A stretch of 8,366 nucleotides of DNA from Alistipes sp. (GTDB lineage: Bacteria > Bacteroidota > Bacteroidia > Bacteroidales > Rikenellaceae). The position numbers and the translations under genes are program-made. How positions within the stretch are numbered: the first letter of the stretch is position 1; each line of letters opens with the position of its first letter. The notes under the pieces were generated by a model. The model saw only the letters and a list, made by a program, of their open reading frames with translations. It was not told the origin of the DNA and did not search any database. Positions 1 through 6,118 of this stretch are shown here, in pieces. The DNA lies in assembly GCA_031285485.1 (NCBI GenBank), contig JAITWC010000087.1, positions 1 through 8,366 of the forward strand, read 5' to 3'.

Positions 1-15
1 GACGATTTGAAATGA

Positions 16-23
16 TATTTTTG
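16..23 (+). promoter_or_regulatory. Candidate Bacteroidota -7 box for the transposase
   Basis: TATTTTTG matches the Bacteroidota -7 consensus TAnnTTTG. A start of transcription near position 30 would leave a short leader before the ATG at 45, and would make the upstream in-frame ATG at 12 unusable. The matching -33 TTTG would fall outside the window and cannot be checked. Confidence 0.35.
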
Positions 24-44
24 GCGGATAAATTTTATCTGGCG

Positions 45-1278
45 ATGAATCAAGGCAAATACGTTTTCGCTCAGTTGGTGGAGTTTTTGGATCACCACAA
101 GTTCGATGATTTCGTTACCGGCTATGGCGGCAACAAGGGTATCCGCGGTTTTAGCTGCTGGAACCAAATGCTGATGATGGTCTTCGGGCAGTTGTCCCAT
201 AGATATTCTCTGCGTGATTTGATGACCATCGTTCAGGCGCATAAATCCAAGGCGTACCACTTAGGATTCGGTTGTGCCATCAACCTTTCGCCCCTTGCCC
301 GAGCCAATGCCCGCCGCGATTATCGTATCTTCGAGGAGTTTGCCATGTATATCGTAGCCTGCGCTCGACGATTGCGTGCCGATGTGGAGTTCGAGGTCAA
401 AACCGAAGGTAATGTGTACGCTTTCGACTCCTCGACCATCTCGCTCTGCCTGTCGGTATTCTGGTGGGCGACGTACAAGCGCAAAGCGGGTGCGATAAAA
501 CTGCATACCCTGTTGGATGTCAAAACACAGATACCCTGCTTTATGTTAGTTTCACCCGCCTCGACAAACGACATCGCGGCAATGGAGCATATCCCTTACG
601 AGCGAGGCAGTTTCTACATATTCGACCAAGGGTACAACAGCTTTGGCGACCTGTACAGGATACACCGGCTGGAGGCTTACTTCGTTTTCAGGGCCAGAGA
701 CAATCTCAAGTTCAAAAGGATATACTCCCGTCCCTGCGATAGAAAGAGCGTCAAATGCGACCAGATCGGAGTATTTACAACGGGAAAATCACCTATCCTG
801 TATCCTGAGAAATTACGCCGAATACGTTACCGCGACGCAGATTCGGGCAGGGAGTTTACATTCCTGACCAACAACCTGTCTCTGACGGCAAATGAAATAG
901 CGTTGCTCTACAAGAACCGATGGCAACCGACGCCAAGCCGAGAGCGGAGTCGAGCTTGCTCGAACTTTGCCGAGGCGCGAAGGAGGAAACCGAAGGTAAA
1001 TTGAGCTGTTCTTCAAATGGATAAAACAACACCTGAAAGTCAAGTCGTTTTGGGGACACACCGAGAATGCGGTCAAAATACAACTTTACTGCGCCGTGAT
1101 CGCATATCGCATTGTCGCAATAGCGGCGAAGGAACTGAAAATCGACCGACCGATCTACACAATTTTACAAATCGTCGGGGTCTCCCTACACGACAAAACA
1201 TCTATAAAACAACTACTTACTCAAACTGATTGCAAAAATGTCAAAGAACCTGATCGTAACTTATTGCTATTAAGCTAA
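45..1278 (+). pseudogene. IS4-family transposase, disrupted by a 73-bp insert
   Basis: DDE transposase of the Bacteroidota IS4 type, which cuts and joins the element's ends. I place the start at ATG 45 (MNQGKYVFAQL), the usual family start. The in-frame ATG at 12 would add 11 residues not seen in relatives. Counting from ATG 12, the first catalytic Asp is D139 (AFDSSTI) and the second is D205 (IFDQGYNS). The third part, Y-(2)-R-(3)-E-(6)-K, begins at Y300 and R303 and is broken after Gln305 (codon 924-926). The reading frame then runs into a stop at 1002-1004. From 1000 the missing half continues in another frame (IELFFKWIKQHLKVKSFWG) to a TAA at 1276-1278. Removing 927-999 gives a protein of about 386 residues with an exact YKNRWQIELFFKWIK signature, which fits the family's usual length. 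The element is therefore an intact copy inactivated by one insertion rather than a gradually decayed one. Confidence 0.88.
927..999. repeat. 73-bp palindrome-containing insert inside the transposase
   Basis: This segment has no counterpart in the transposase reading frame. Deleting it joins CAA (924-926) to ATT (1000-1002) and restores the catalytic motif. Its core is a perfect inverted repeat, TCGAGC-TT-GCTCGA, at 950-963. The hexamer GCCGAG occurs on each side of the core, at 937-942 and 969-974, in the same orientation. The right third is purine-rich. The bases AA lie at both junctions (925-926 and 998-999), which would allow a 2-bp target duplication but could be coincidence. It has no coding capacity of its own. 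It resembles a small REP- or MITE-like dispersed repeat, but I cannot show other copies because no second one is in this window. Confidence 0.7.
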
Positions 1279-1411
1279 AATTAACGCAACAGCAGTGAGA
1301 TTTTGTTATGGATTTTCGAGGCTTTTAGCATCAACAAAATAAACGACAAAAAACTAAAGAATATGAAAAGAAAAAACAGCCACAAGCAACACCAAATTGA
1401 AAAAAAGTAAT

Positions 1412-1419
1412 TACATTTG
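1412..1419 (+). promoter_or_regulatory. Bacteroidota -7 promoter box for the TonB-family gene
   Basis: TACATTTG matches TAnnTTTG and lies 35 bases before the ATG at 1455. The leader after it is A-rich (1431-1454), typical of translation initiation in this phylum. No convincing -33 TTTG is seen at the normal distance. The rest of the 176-base gap after the transposase (1279-1454) is AT-rich and holds no recognisable gene. Confidence 0.55.
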
Positions 1420-1454
1420 CAATCTAACTGTTAAAACTAAAAAACCGAACAATA

Positions 1455-2135
1455 ATGGAAGCTAAAAAAACACGCAGAGCAGACCTTCAGAACAGAAGAG
1501 TGCTCTTTATGGAGATAGGTCTCGTGATCGCGTTGCTCGCGGTCGTAGGAGCTTTCTCGTGGGGACAGACCGAAAAGAAGGTAGAAGCGATGGTCGAAGT
1601 CGCAGCAGCAGTCGAAGAAGAAGTCGTCGTCAACACCGAACAGGAACAGCGTCAGCCCGAGGCAAGACCCCCTGTGGCACAGGTGCTCTCCGACATCATC
1701 GACGTCGTGAGGAACGAAACCCAGATCACCACCGATTACAGTTTCGATGAATTTACCGAAGACTTTGTGGTCGAAGTGCCCGTGGCAGTCGAAGAAGAAT
1801 TAGTGGAAGATATTCCCCTCCTCATAGCCGAAGAAATGCCTTCATTCCAGGGCGGAGACCTCAACGCCTTCCGCACTTGGGTGCAAACAAGACTCCAATA
1901 CCCGAGAATAGCCTCCGAAAATAACATTCAGGGTACCGTAACACTAAAATTCGTTATCGAACGCGACGGAACCCTCACAAACATCGAAGCGCTCAACTCG
2001 CCCGACCGTTCTCTCACCGAAGAGGCAACACGCGTACTCAACACCTCACCCAAATGGGAGCCGGGAAAACAACGCAACAGGCCCGTTCGTATCCAATACA
2101 TCCTCCCGGTACAATTCCAACTCCTCCAAAACTAA
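1455..2135 (+). CDS. TonB-family energy transducer protein
   Basis: TonB links the proton motive force, through ExbB and ExbD, to outer-membrane receptors for nutrient import. This 226-residue protein has the expected plan. A short basic cytoplasmic start (KKTRRADLQNRR) is followed by one membrane anchor at about residues 16-36 (FMEIGLVIALLAVVGAFSW). A periplasmic linker spans about 38-130. A C-terminal TonB domain runs from about 131 to 224, opening with MPSFQGGDLNAFRTWVQ, then QYPRIA, IQGTVTLKFVIERDG and SPKWEPGKQ. The linker is unusual for classical TonB because it is rich in Glu and Val (runs such as VEEEVVV and VAVEEELVED) rather than Pro-Lys repeats. This acidic form is common in the many TonB paralogues of Bacteroidota. 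No exbB or exbD gene is adjacent, so the partner receptor and motor are unknown. It has its own promoter and terminator, so it appears monocistronic. Confidence 0.9.
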   Translation: MEAKKTRRADLQNRRVLFMEIGLVIALLAVVGAFSWGQTEKKVEAMVEVAAAVEEEVVVNTEQEQRQPEARPPVAQVLSDIIDVVRNETQITTDYSFDEFTEDFVVEVPVAVEEELVEDIPLLIAEEMPSFQGGDLNAFRTWVQTRLQYPRIASENNIQGTVTLKFVIERDGTLTNIEALNSPDRSLTEEATRVLNTSPKWEPGKQRNRPVRIQYILPVQFQLLQN

Positions 2136-2184
2136 ATAACCAGGGGTTGGAGAGAGGCCTAAAGTAAAGATTAGAGAGTCAAGA

Positions 2185-2224
2185 AAAAGGGGTATTCCTG
2201 AATTAAGGAATGCCCTTTTATTTG
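2185..2224 (+). terminator. Intrinsic terminator after the TonB-family gene
   Basis: The arms AAAAGGGG-TATTCC (2185-2198) and GGAATG-CCCTTTT (2207-2219) pair with one bulged G and one G-T wobble around an 8-base loop, and are followed by a T-rich tail to 2224. It lies 50 bases after the TonB stop and separates it from hflX. Confidence 0.7.
2217..2224 (+). promoter_or_regulatory. Weak candidate -7 box for hflX
   Basis: TTTATTTG differs from TAnnTTTG only at its second base and lies in the tail of the preceding terminator, 16 bases before the hflX ATG. Transcription from here would give a very short leader. It is the only candidate I see in the gap, and no -33 element supports it. Confidence 0.25.
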
Positions 2225-2240
2225 TAGAGAACAAATTACT

Positions 2241-3416
2241 ATGGAACAAAACGAAAAAGCCGTACTCGCAGCCGTCATAACCGACCGACAAACCGAGACT
2301 CAAGCGGTAGAATATCTCGACGAACTCGCCTTCCTGGCCCACACCGCCGGGATCGAATCCGTGCATCGGTTCACCCAACGACTCTCCACTCCCTCGTCGA
2401 GAATCTACCTTGGACCCGGAAAGCTCGACGAAGTGGCCCACTATTGCAAGGACAACGAGATCGACGTCGTGATATTCGACGACGAACTCTCGCCCTCGCA
2501 AACACGAAACATAGAAAATATCCTCCCCTGTCGCGTGCTTGACCGGACGAGACTAATCCTCGATATCTTCATGTCGCGGGCCCGCACGGCCTACGCAAAA
2601 ACCCAAGTGCAACTCGCGCAGTACGAATACATGCTGCCGCGCTTGACCGGTATGTGGACTCACCTCGAACGCCAGCGCGGCGGAACCGGAACCCGCGGAG
2701 GTGCCGGTGAACGCGAAATCGAAACCGACCGTCGAGCCATCCGCAACCGAATAACCCACCTGAAAGAAGATCTGAAAAAGATCGACCGCCAGATGGCCAC
2801 GCAGCGCGCCGGGCGGGGACAATTAGTGCGTGTAGCCCTCGTCGGCTACACCAATGTCGGCAAATCGACACTGATGAATCTCATCTCCAAGAGCGACGTC
2901 TTCGCCGAGAACAAACTCTTCGCCACGCTCGACACCACGGTGCGGAAAGTGGTGTTCGAGAACCTGCCCTTCCTGCTCTCCGACACCGTGGGATTCATCC
3001 GCAAACTGCCCACCCAACTCGTCGAATCGTTCAAATCGACGCTCGACGAGGTGAGGGAGGCCGACCTGTTGCTGCACGTGGTTGATATTTCGCACCCCGG
3101 GTTCGAAGACCAGATAACCGTCGTGCGACAGACACTCACCGACATAGGCGCCGGAACGAAACCCGTCTTCATGGTCTTCAACAAGACCGACGCCTACACA
3201 TACACCCCCAAGGAGCCCGATGATCTGACGCCCGCCACGCGCAAGAACCTTTCGCTCGACGATCTGCGCCGAACGTGGATGTCGCGCGAGAACGCCCCGT
3301 CGATCTTCGTCTCGGCGCGCGAAAGAACGAACCTCGACCGGCTTCGCGACGATCTCTACCACATGGTGCGCGAGATACACGCCGGAAGATATCCGTTCAA
3401 TAACTTCTTATATTGA
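2241..3416 (+). CDS. hflX: Ribosome-associated GTPase HflX
   Basis: HflX binds the 50S subunit and splits stalled ribosomes, especially under heat stress. The protein has 391 residues. The N-terminal HflX domain covers about residues 1-130, with the typical RIYLGPGKLDEV at 54-65 and IFDDELSPSQTRNIE at 78-92. A helical linker follows, containing the Gly-rich RGGTGTRGGAGEREIETDRR segment (146-165) characteristic of the family. The GTPase domain then shows G1 GYTNVGKST (202-210), the FATLDTT switch region (227-233), G3 DTVGF (248-252), G4 NKTD (314-317) and G5 SAR (358-360). The ATG at 2241 follows an A-rich leader and gives the normal family length. It stands upstream of another ribosome-assembly GTPase, ysxC, separated by 46 bases that contain a promoter box. 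The two may be transcribed partly together and partly independently. Confidence 0.95.
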   Translation: MEQNEKAVLAAVITDRQTETQAVEYLDELAFLAHTAGIESVHRFTQRLSTPSSRIYLGPGKLDEVAHYCKDNEIDVVIFDDELSPSQTRNIENILPCRVLDRTRLILDIFMSRARTAYAKTQVQLAQYEYMLPRLTGMWTHLERQRGGTGTRGGAGEREIETDRRAIRNRITHLKEDLKKIDRQMATQRAGRGQLVRVALVGYTNVGKSTLMNLISKSDVFAENKLFATLDTTVRKVVFENLPFLLSDTVGFIRKLPTQLVESFKSTLDEVREADLLLHVVDISHPGFEDQITVVRQTLTDIGAGTKPVFMVFNKTDAYTYTPKEPDDLTPATRKNLSLDDLRRTWMSRENAPSIFVSARERTNLDRLRDDLYHMVREIHAGRYPFNNFLY

Positions 3417-3425
3417 AAAAGATAG

Positions 3426-3433
3426 TATCTTTG
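3426..3433 (+). promoter_or_regulatory. Bacteroidota -7 promoter box for ysxC-prs cluster
   Basis: TATCTTTG followed by CG is a full match to the TAnnTTTG consensus. It begins 9 bases after the hflX stop codon and 37 bases before the ysxC ATG. No clear TTTG is seen at the -33 position, which would lie within the hflX coding end. No terminator separates hflX from this box, so read-through from hflX is possible. Confidence 0.6.
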
Positions 3434-3462
3434 CGACGGCGTCAGACCGGCAGACAAGGGAC

Positions 3463-4059
3463 ATGAAGATCGTTTCGGCAAAGTTCGCGTTCAGTTCGGG
3501 CAAGCTCTCGCAGATTCCGCGGGACGGCTTGCGCGAATTTGCGTTTATTGGCCGCAGCAACGTAGGCAAGTCGTCGCTTATCAACATGCTCACCGGCCGC
3601 AAGGGACTGGCAAAAGTGTCGGGCACACCGGGCAAAACGAGGCTCATAAATCACTTTCTGGTGGAGGGATCGCCGTCGTGGTATCTAGTCGACCTGCCGG
3701 GTTACGGCTACGCGCGGGCGTCGAAGAGCATACGCGCCGGATTCGAGGGACTGATCACCGACTATGTAACGAAGGCCGAGAAGTTGTGGTTCCTGTTTGT
3801 GCTCGTGGACGTGAGGCTCGCGCCGCAGAAGATAGACATGGAGTTCATGGAGATGCTCGGCACGGAAGGTGTACCGTTCGGGATAGTGTTCACCAAGGCC
3901 GACAAGTTGGGCACCAACGCCCTGGCCGCGAACGTGGCGAACTATAAACAGGAGCTGTTGAAACAGTGGGAGGAGTTGCCGCCCGTTTTCGTCACATCCG
4001 CGGAACAGCGCACCGGCGGAGAAGAGATTCTGGAATTCATCGAAAAAAACTTACAATAA
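3463..4059 (+). CDS. ysxC: Ribosome biogenesis GTP-binding protein YsxC/EngB
   Basis: An essential small GTPase of the EngB/YihA/YsxC family, which acts late in 50S subunit assembly in the cytoplasm. The protein has 198 residues, normal for the family, and is a single TrmE-Era-like GTPase domain. Visible motifs are G1 GRSNVGKSS (30-38), the switch I stretch SGTPGKTRLINHF (53-65), G3 DLPGYGYA (77-84), G4 TKAD (144-147) and G5 TSA (178-180). The combination of GRSNVGKSSLIN and SGTPGKT is diagnostic for this family against other Era-like GTPases. The start MKIVSAKF at ATG 3463 matches the usual N-terminus. Its stop overlaps the prs start by one base (TAATG at 4057-4061), which suggests translational coupling with prs. 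Confidence 0.95.
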   Translation: MKIVSAKFAFSSGKLSQIPRDGLREFAFIGRSNVGKSSLINMLTGRKGLAKVSGTPGKTRLINHFLVEGSPSWYLVDLPGYGYARASKSIRAGFEGLITDYVTKAEKLWFLFVLVDVRLAPQKIDMEFMEMLGTEGVPFGIVFTKADKLGTNALAANVANYKQELLKQWEELPPVFVTSAEQRTGGEEILEFIEKNLQ

Positions 4060-5000
4060 TGGGTCATCACACACTTAAGATCTTTTCCTGCCGCAACTCG
4101 TGGCCGCTGGCCGAAAAGATCGCCGCCTCGTACCGCACGACGCTCGGCAAGTCGGCCTGCATCGACTTCAACGACGGCGAATACCAGCCCTCGTTCAACG
4201 AGACGATCCGCGGCTGCACGGTGTTCATCGTGCAAAGCACATTCCCGCCCGCCGACAATCTGATGGAACTGTTGCTGATGATCGACGCCGCGCGCCGGGC
4301 CTCGGCACACAAGGTGGTGGCGGTGATCCCCTACTTCGGTTGGGCGAGGCAGGACAGGAAGGATCGCCCGAGGGTGTCGATCGGCGCAAAGTTGGTGGCC
4401 AACCTGCTCAAGGCCGCCGGGGTCGACCGCGTGATGACGATGGACCTGCACGCCGACCAGATCCAGGGATTTTTCGACATTCCGGTCGACCACCTCTACG
4501 CGAGCAAGATATTCGTGCCTTACCTGCAAAAGCTGTCGATCGAAAACCTGTCGATCGCCGCGCCCGACATGGGGGGGGCAAAAAGGGCCAGCGCATACGC
4601 CAAGCATCTGGCCGCCCCGATGATAATCAGCCATAAACAGAGAGACAAACCGGGCGAGGTGGCGAAGATTACCGCCATAGGCGACGTCGAGGGGCGCAAC
4701 GTGGTGCTGATAGACGACCTGATCGACACCGCCGGCACGCTGACCCTCGCCGCACGGATGCTGATGGACAAGGGGGCGGCAAGTGTCAGGGCCGCCGCGA
4801 CCCACGCCGTGCTTTCGGGCCCGGCGTGCGACCGGATCAACGAAAGCCCGCTGAAGGAGGTGCTGGTGACCGACACGATCCCGCTGAAGAAGAGCGAGGA
4901 CACGAGCAAGTTCACGGTGCTGGGGGTGGCCGACATCTTTGCCGACACCATCGACCGGGTTTACAGCTATCGCGAGATCAGCTCGCAGTTTATTTTTTAA
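4059..5000 (+). CDS. prs: Ribose-phosphate pyrophosphokinase (PRPP synthetase)
   Basis: Makes 5-phosphoribosyl 1-diphosphate from ribose 5-phosphate and ATP, the precursor for purines, pyrimidines, NAD, histidine and tryptophan. The 313-residue length is normal. The N-terminal half carries DGEYQPSF (39-46) and the catalytic loop PYFGWARQDRKDRP (91-104), a Bacteroidota-style version of PYARQDRK. MDLHADQIQGFF (128-139) is the divalent-cation and ribose-phosphate region. APDMGGAKRA (168-177) and the PRPP-binding loop VVLIDDLIDTAGTL (215-228) complete the fold. I chose ATG 4059 because it gives MGHHTLKIFSCRNS, the usual start; the frame is open for 31 codons upstream, but that part lies inside ysxC. 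A run of eight G bases at 4571-4578 encodes part of the DMGGAK motif and is a potential slippage point, although the frame is intact here. Confidence 0.96.
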   Translation: MGHHTLKIFSCRNSWPLAEKIAASYRTTLGKSACIDFNDGEYQPSFNETIRGCTVFIVQSTFPPADNLMELLLMIDAARRASAHKVVAVIPYFGWARQDRKDRPRVSIGAKLVANLLKAAGVDRVMTMDLHADQIQGFFDIPVDHLYASKIFVPYLQKLSIENLSIAAPDMGGAKRASAYAKHLAAPMIISHKQRDKPGEVAKITAIGDVEGRNVVLIDDLIDTAGTLTLAARMLMDKGAASVRAAATHAVLSGPACDRINESPLKEVLVTDTIPLKKSEDTSKFTVLGVADIFADTIDRVYSYREISSQFIF

Positions 5001-5042
5001 GTTCGCTCGCAAGTTATCTCACACCACCCGACCGGCCCGACC

Positions 5043-6044
5043 CTGAAAAGCTCCGCGAAATATTGGTGGCACGTTGCGGCCGTCGCCACTATCGCCGTGT
5101 GGGGGACCACGTTCGTGTCGACCAAAGTGCTGATCGGGAACGGGCTTTCTCCGACCGAGATTTTCACATACCGGTTCGTGCTGGCGTACGCGGCGATATG
5201 GTTTTTTTCGCCGCGCCGGTTGTGGAGCGATTCGTGGAAGGACGAGGCGCTGATGGCGGCGGTGGGTTTCACCGGGGGGTCGCTCTATTTTATCACAGAG
5301 AATACGGCTTTGGAGACGACGCTGGCGTCGAACGTGTCGCTGTTGGTCTGCACGGCGCCGATATGGACGGCTCTGCTGTCTAGGGTGTTCACTCCGCGGG
5401 AGGAGCGGTTCGGCCGCGGGCTGTGGTTCGGCACTGCGGCGGCGATGGCCGGGAGCGCGCTGGTGATCTTCAACGGCAGATTCGTGTTGGAGCTCAATCC
5501 GGCGGGGGATGCGCTTTCCATTGCGGCGGCGCTGTCGTGGGCCGTTTACAGTGTGCTGATGCGGGATCTGGGGCGGCGATATTCGACGATGTTCATCACG
5601 CGGAAAGTTTTCTTCTACGGCTTGGCGACTCTCGCGCCGTTCCTGTTGCTTCCGGGGGCGGATTACAATCCGGCGGCGCTGGCCGAACCCGCGGTTTGGG
5701 GCAATCTGCTGTTTTTGGGGTTTGTGGCGTCGCTGGTGTGTTTCGCGGTTTGGAACAGGGTGCTCAGGGAGATCGGTGTGGTGGCCTCGTCGAACTATAT
5801 TTACCTCAATCCGGTCTTCACGATGGGCGCGGCGGCGTCGGTGCTCGGCGAAAGGATAACGTGGATCGCCGTGTGCGGGCTGGTTTTGATCGCTGCGGGG
5901 TTGTGGCTCGCGGAGAGATACGCCGACAGCACCGTGCCGCCGGGCGCGGGGGTACGGAAAAAAGTTTTTCCGCCATCCCGCAACCTGCGGGAACAGAAAA
6001 AAAAGTTTTTCCGCCGCGCCGACGGCGACAACTGCACACCTTAA
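5043..6044 (+). CDS. EamA/DMT-family membrane permease, start uncertain
   Basis: A drug/metabolite transporter superfamily protein of the inner membrane, substrate unknown. It has two EamA repeats of five helices each, at about residues 10-140 and 150-288. Family hallmarks are WGTTFVSTK in helix 1, the TAPIWTALLSRV stretch, LSWAVYSVLMRDL at the start of the second repeat, and YLNPVFTMGAAASVLGERIT near the end. The first standard start codon is GTG 5097, but that would begin within helix 1. The frame is open back to the prs stop and contains no ATG, GTG or TTG before 5097. CTG 5043 would give MKSSAKYWWHVAAV, a natural family N-terminus, so I place the start there (333 residues; 315 from GTG). 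The transport domain ends near LWLAERYADS. The last 40 or so residues (KKVFPPS, KKKFFRRA) are basic, lie over repeats and hairpins at 5956-6027, and are unlikely to be part of the ancestral protein. Confidence 0.82.
   Translation: MKSSAKYWWHVAAVATIAVWGTTFVSTKVLIGNGLSPTEIFTYRFVLAYAAIWFFSPRRLWSDSWKDEALMAAVGFTGGSLYFITENTALETTLASNVSLLVCTAPIWTALLSRVFTPREERFGRGLWFGTAAAMAGSALVIFNGRFVLELNPAGDALSIAAALSWAVYSVLMRDLGRRYSTMFITRKVFFYGLATLAPFLLLPGADYNPAALAEPAVWGNLLFLGFVASLVCFAVWNRVLREIGVVASSNYIYLNPVFTMGAAASVLGERITWIAVCGLVLIAAGLWLAERYADSTVPPGAGVRKKVFPPSRNLREQKKKFFRRADGDNCTP
5956..6027. repeat. Direct and inverted repeats in the 3' end of the permease gene
   Basis: Two near-identical units of a G, an A-run, G, five T and CCGCC lie at 5957-5974 (six A) and 5996-6015 (eight A). 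The first is itself nearly self-complementary: GGAAAAA-AG-TTTTTCC at 5956-5971. Between them is a perfect hairpin, CCCGCA-ACC-TGCGGG, at 5977-5991. The outer bases TTTTTC (5965-5970) and GAAAAA (5996-6001) can pair around it, making a nested structure. A further small palindrome, CGCCG-A-CGGCG, sits at 6017-6027. The segment may serve as a transcription terminator for the ysxC-prs-permease cluster or be a small dispersed repeat. It is translated only because the permease frame stays open through it. Confidence 0.6.
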
Positions 6045-6055
6045 TTTATTTACTT

Positions 6056-6118
6056 ATGAAACACGAACCCGGTTACCATGTTGTTTTACTTCCGACTGCG
6101 GCCGCGCACTATGACTAA
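6056..6118 (+). CDS. Possible 20-codon upstream ORF overlapping the methyltransferase start
   Basis: The ATG at 6056 follows an AT-rich leader (TTAATTTATTTACTT) of the kind used for initiation in Bacteroidota. It opens a frame of 20 codons, MKHEPGYHVVLLPTAAAHYD, ending with TAA at 6116-6118. The stop overlaps the methyltransferase start at 6111 by eight bases, so termination could feed re-initiation. The ATG at 6111 itself lies in GC-rich sequence with no evident ribosome-binding feature. No known peptide is recognised and the frame may be chance; this is a low-confidence candidate leader peptide. Confidence 0.25.
   Translation: MKHEPGYHVVLLPTAAAHYD

Larger units (their letters stand above)
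1..1278 (+). mobile_element. IS4-family insertion sequence, left end not in window
   Basis: This stretch is a Bacteroidota-type IS4 element identified from its transposase, which fills almost all of it. The right boundary must lie shortly after the reconstructed stop at 1276-1278, but I could not identify a terminal inverted repeat. The first 44 bases, reverse-complemented, do not visibly match the AT-rich bases after 1278, so the left end probably lies before position 1. The base composition is lower in GC than the housekeeping genes downstream, as expected for acquired DNA. The copy looks dead because its transposase is interrupted at 927-999. Confidence 0.75.

Noticed and set aside
45..1278. 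The possibility that the transposase frame change is a programmed ribosomal frameshift
   Set aside because: The two halves are separated by 73 extra bases with no homology to the protein, and no slippery sequence is seen; an insertion explains it fully.
1363..1410. A 15-codon frame starting MKRKNSHKQHQ in the gap before the TonB-family gene
   Set aside because: It lies entirely upstream of the -7 box at 1412 and ends against it, is simply lysine-rich because the DNA is A-rich, and resembles no known peptide.
3942..5012. A long open frame on the minus strand (about 356 codons) opposite prs
   Set aside because: It is antisense to a clearly coding prs with all family motifs, and its translation is low-complexity in His, Arg, Val and Gly, as expected of a GC-rich shadow frame.
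5423..6118. A 231-codon + frame overlapping the permease out of frame
   Set aside because: Its sequence is Gly/Arg/Ala low complexity, a frame-shifted reading of the permease. Only its last 20 codons (from 6056) are considered separately.
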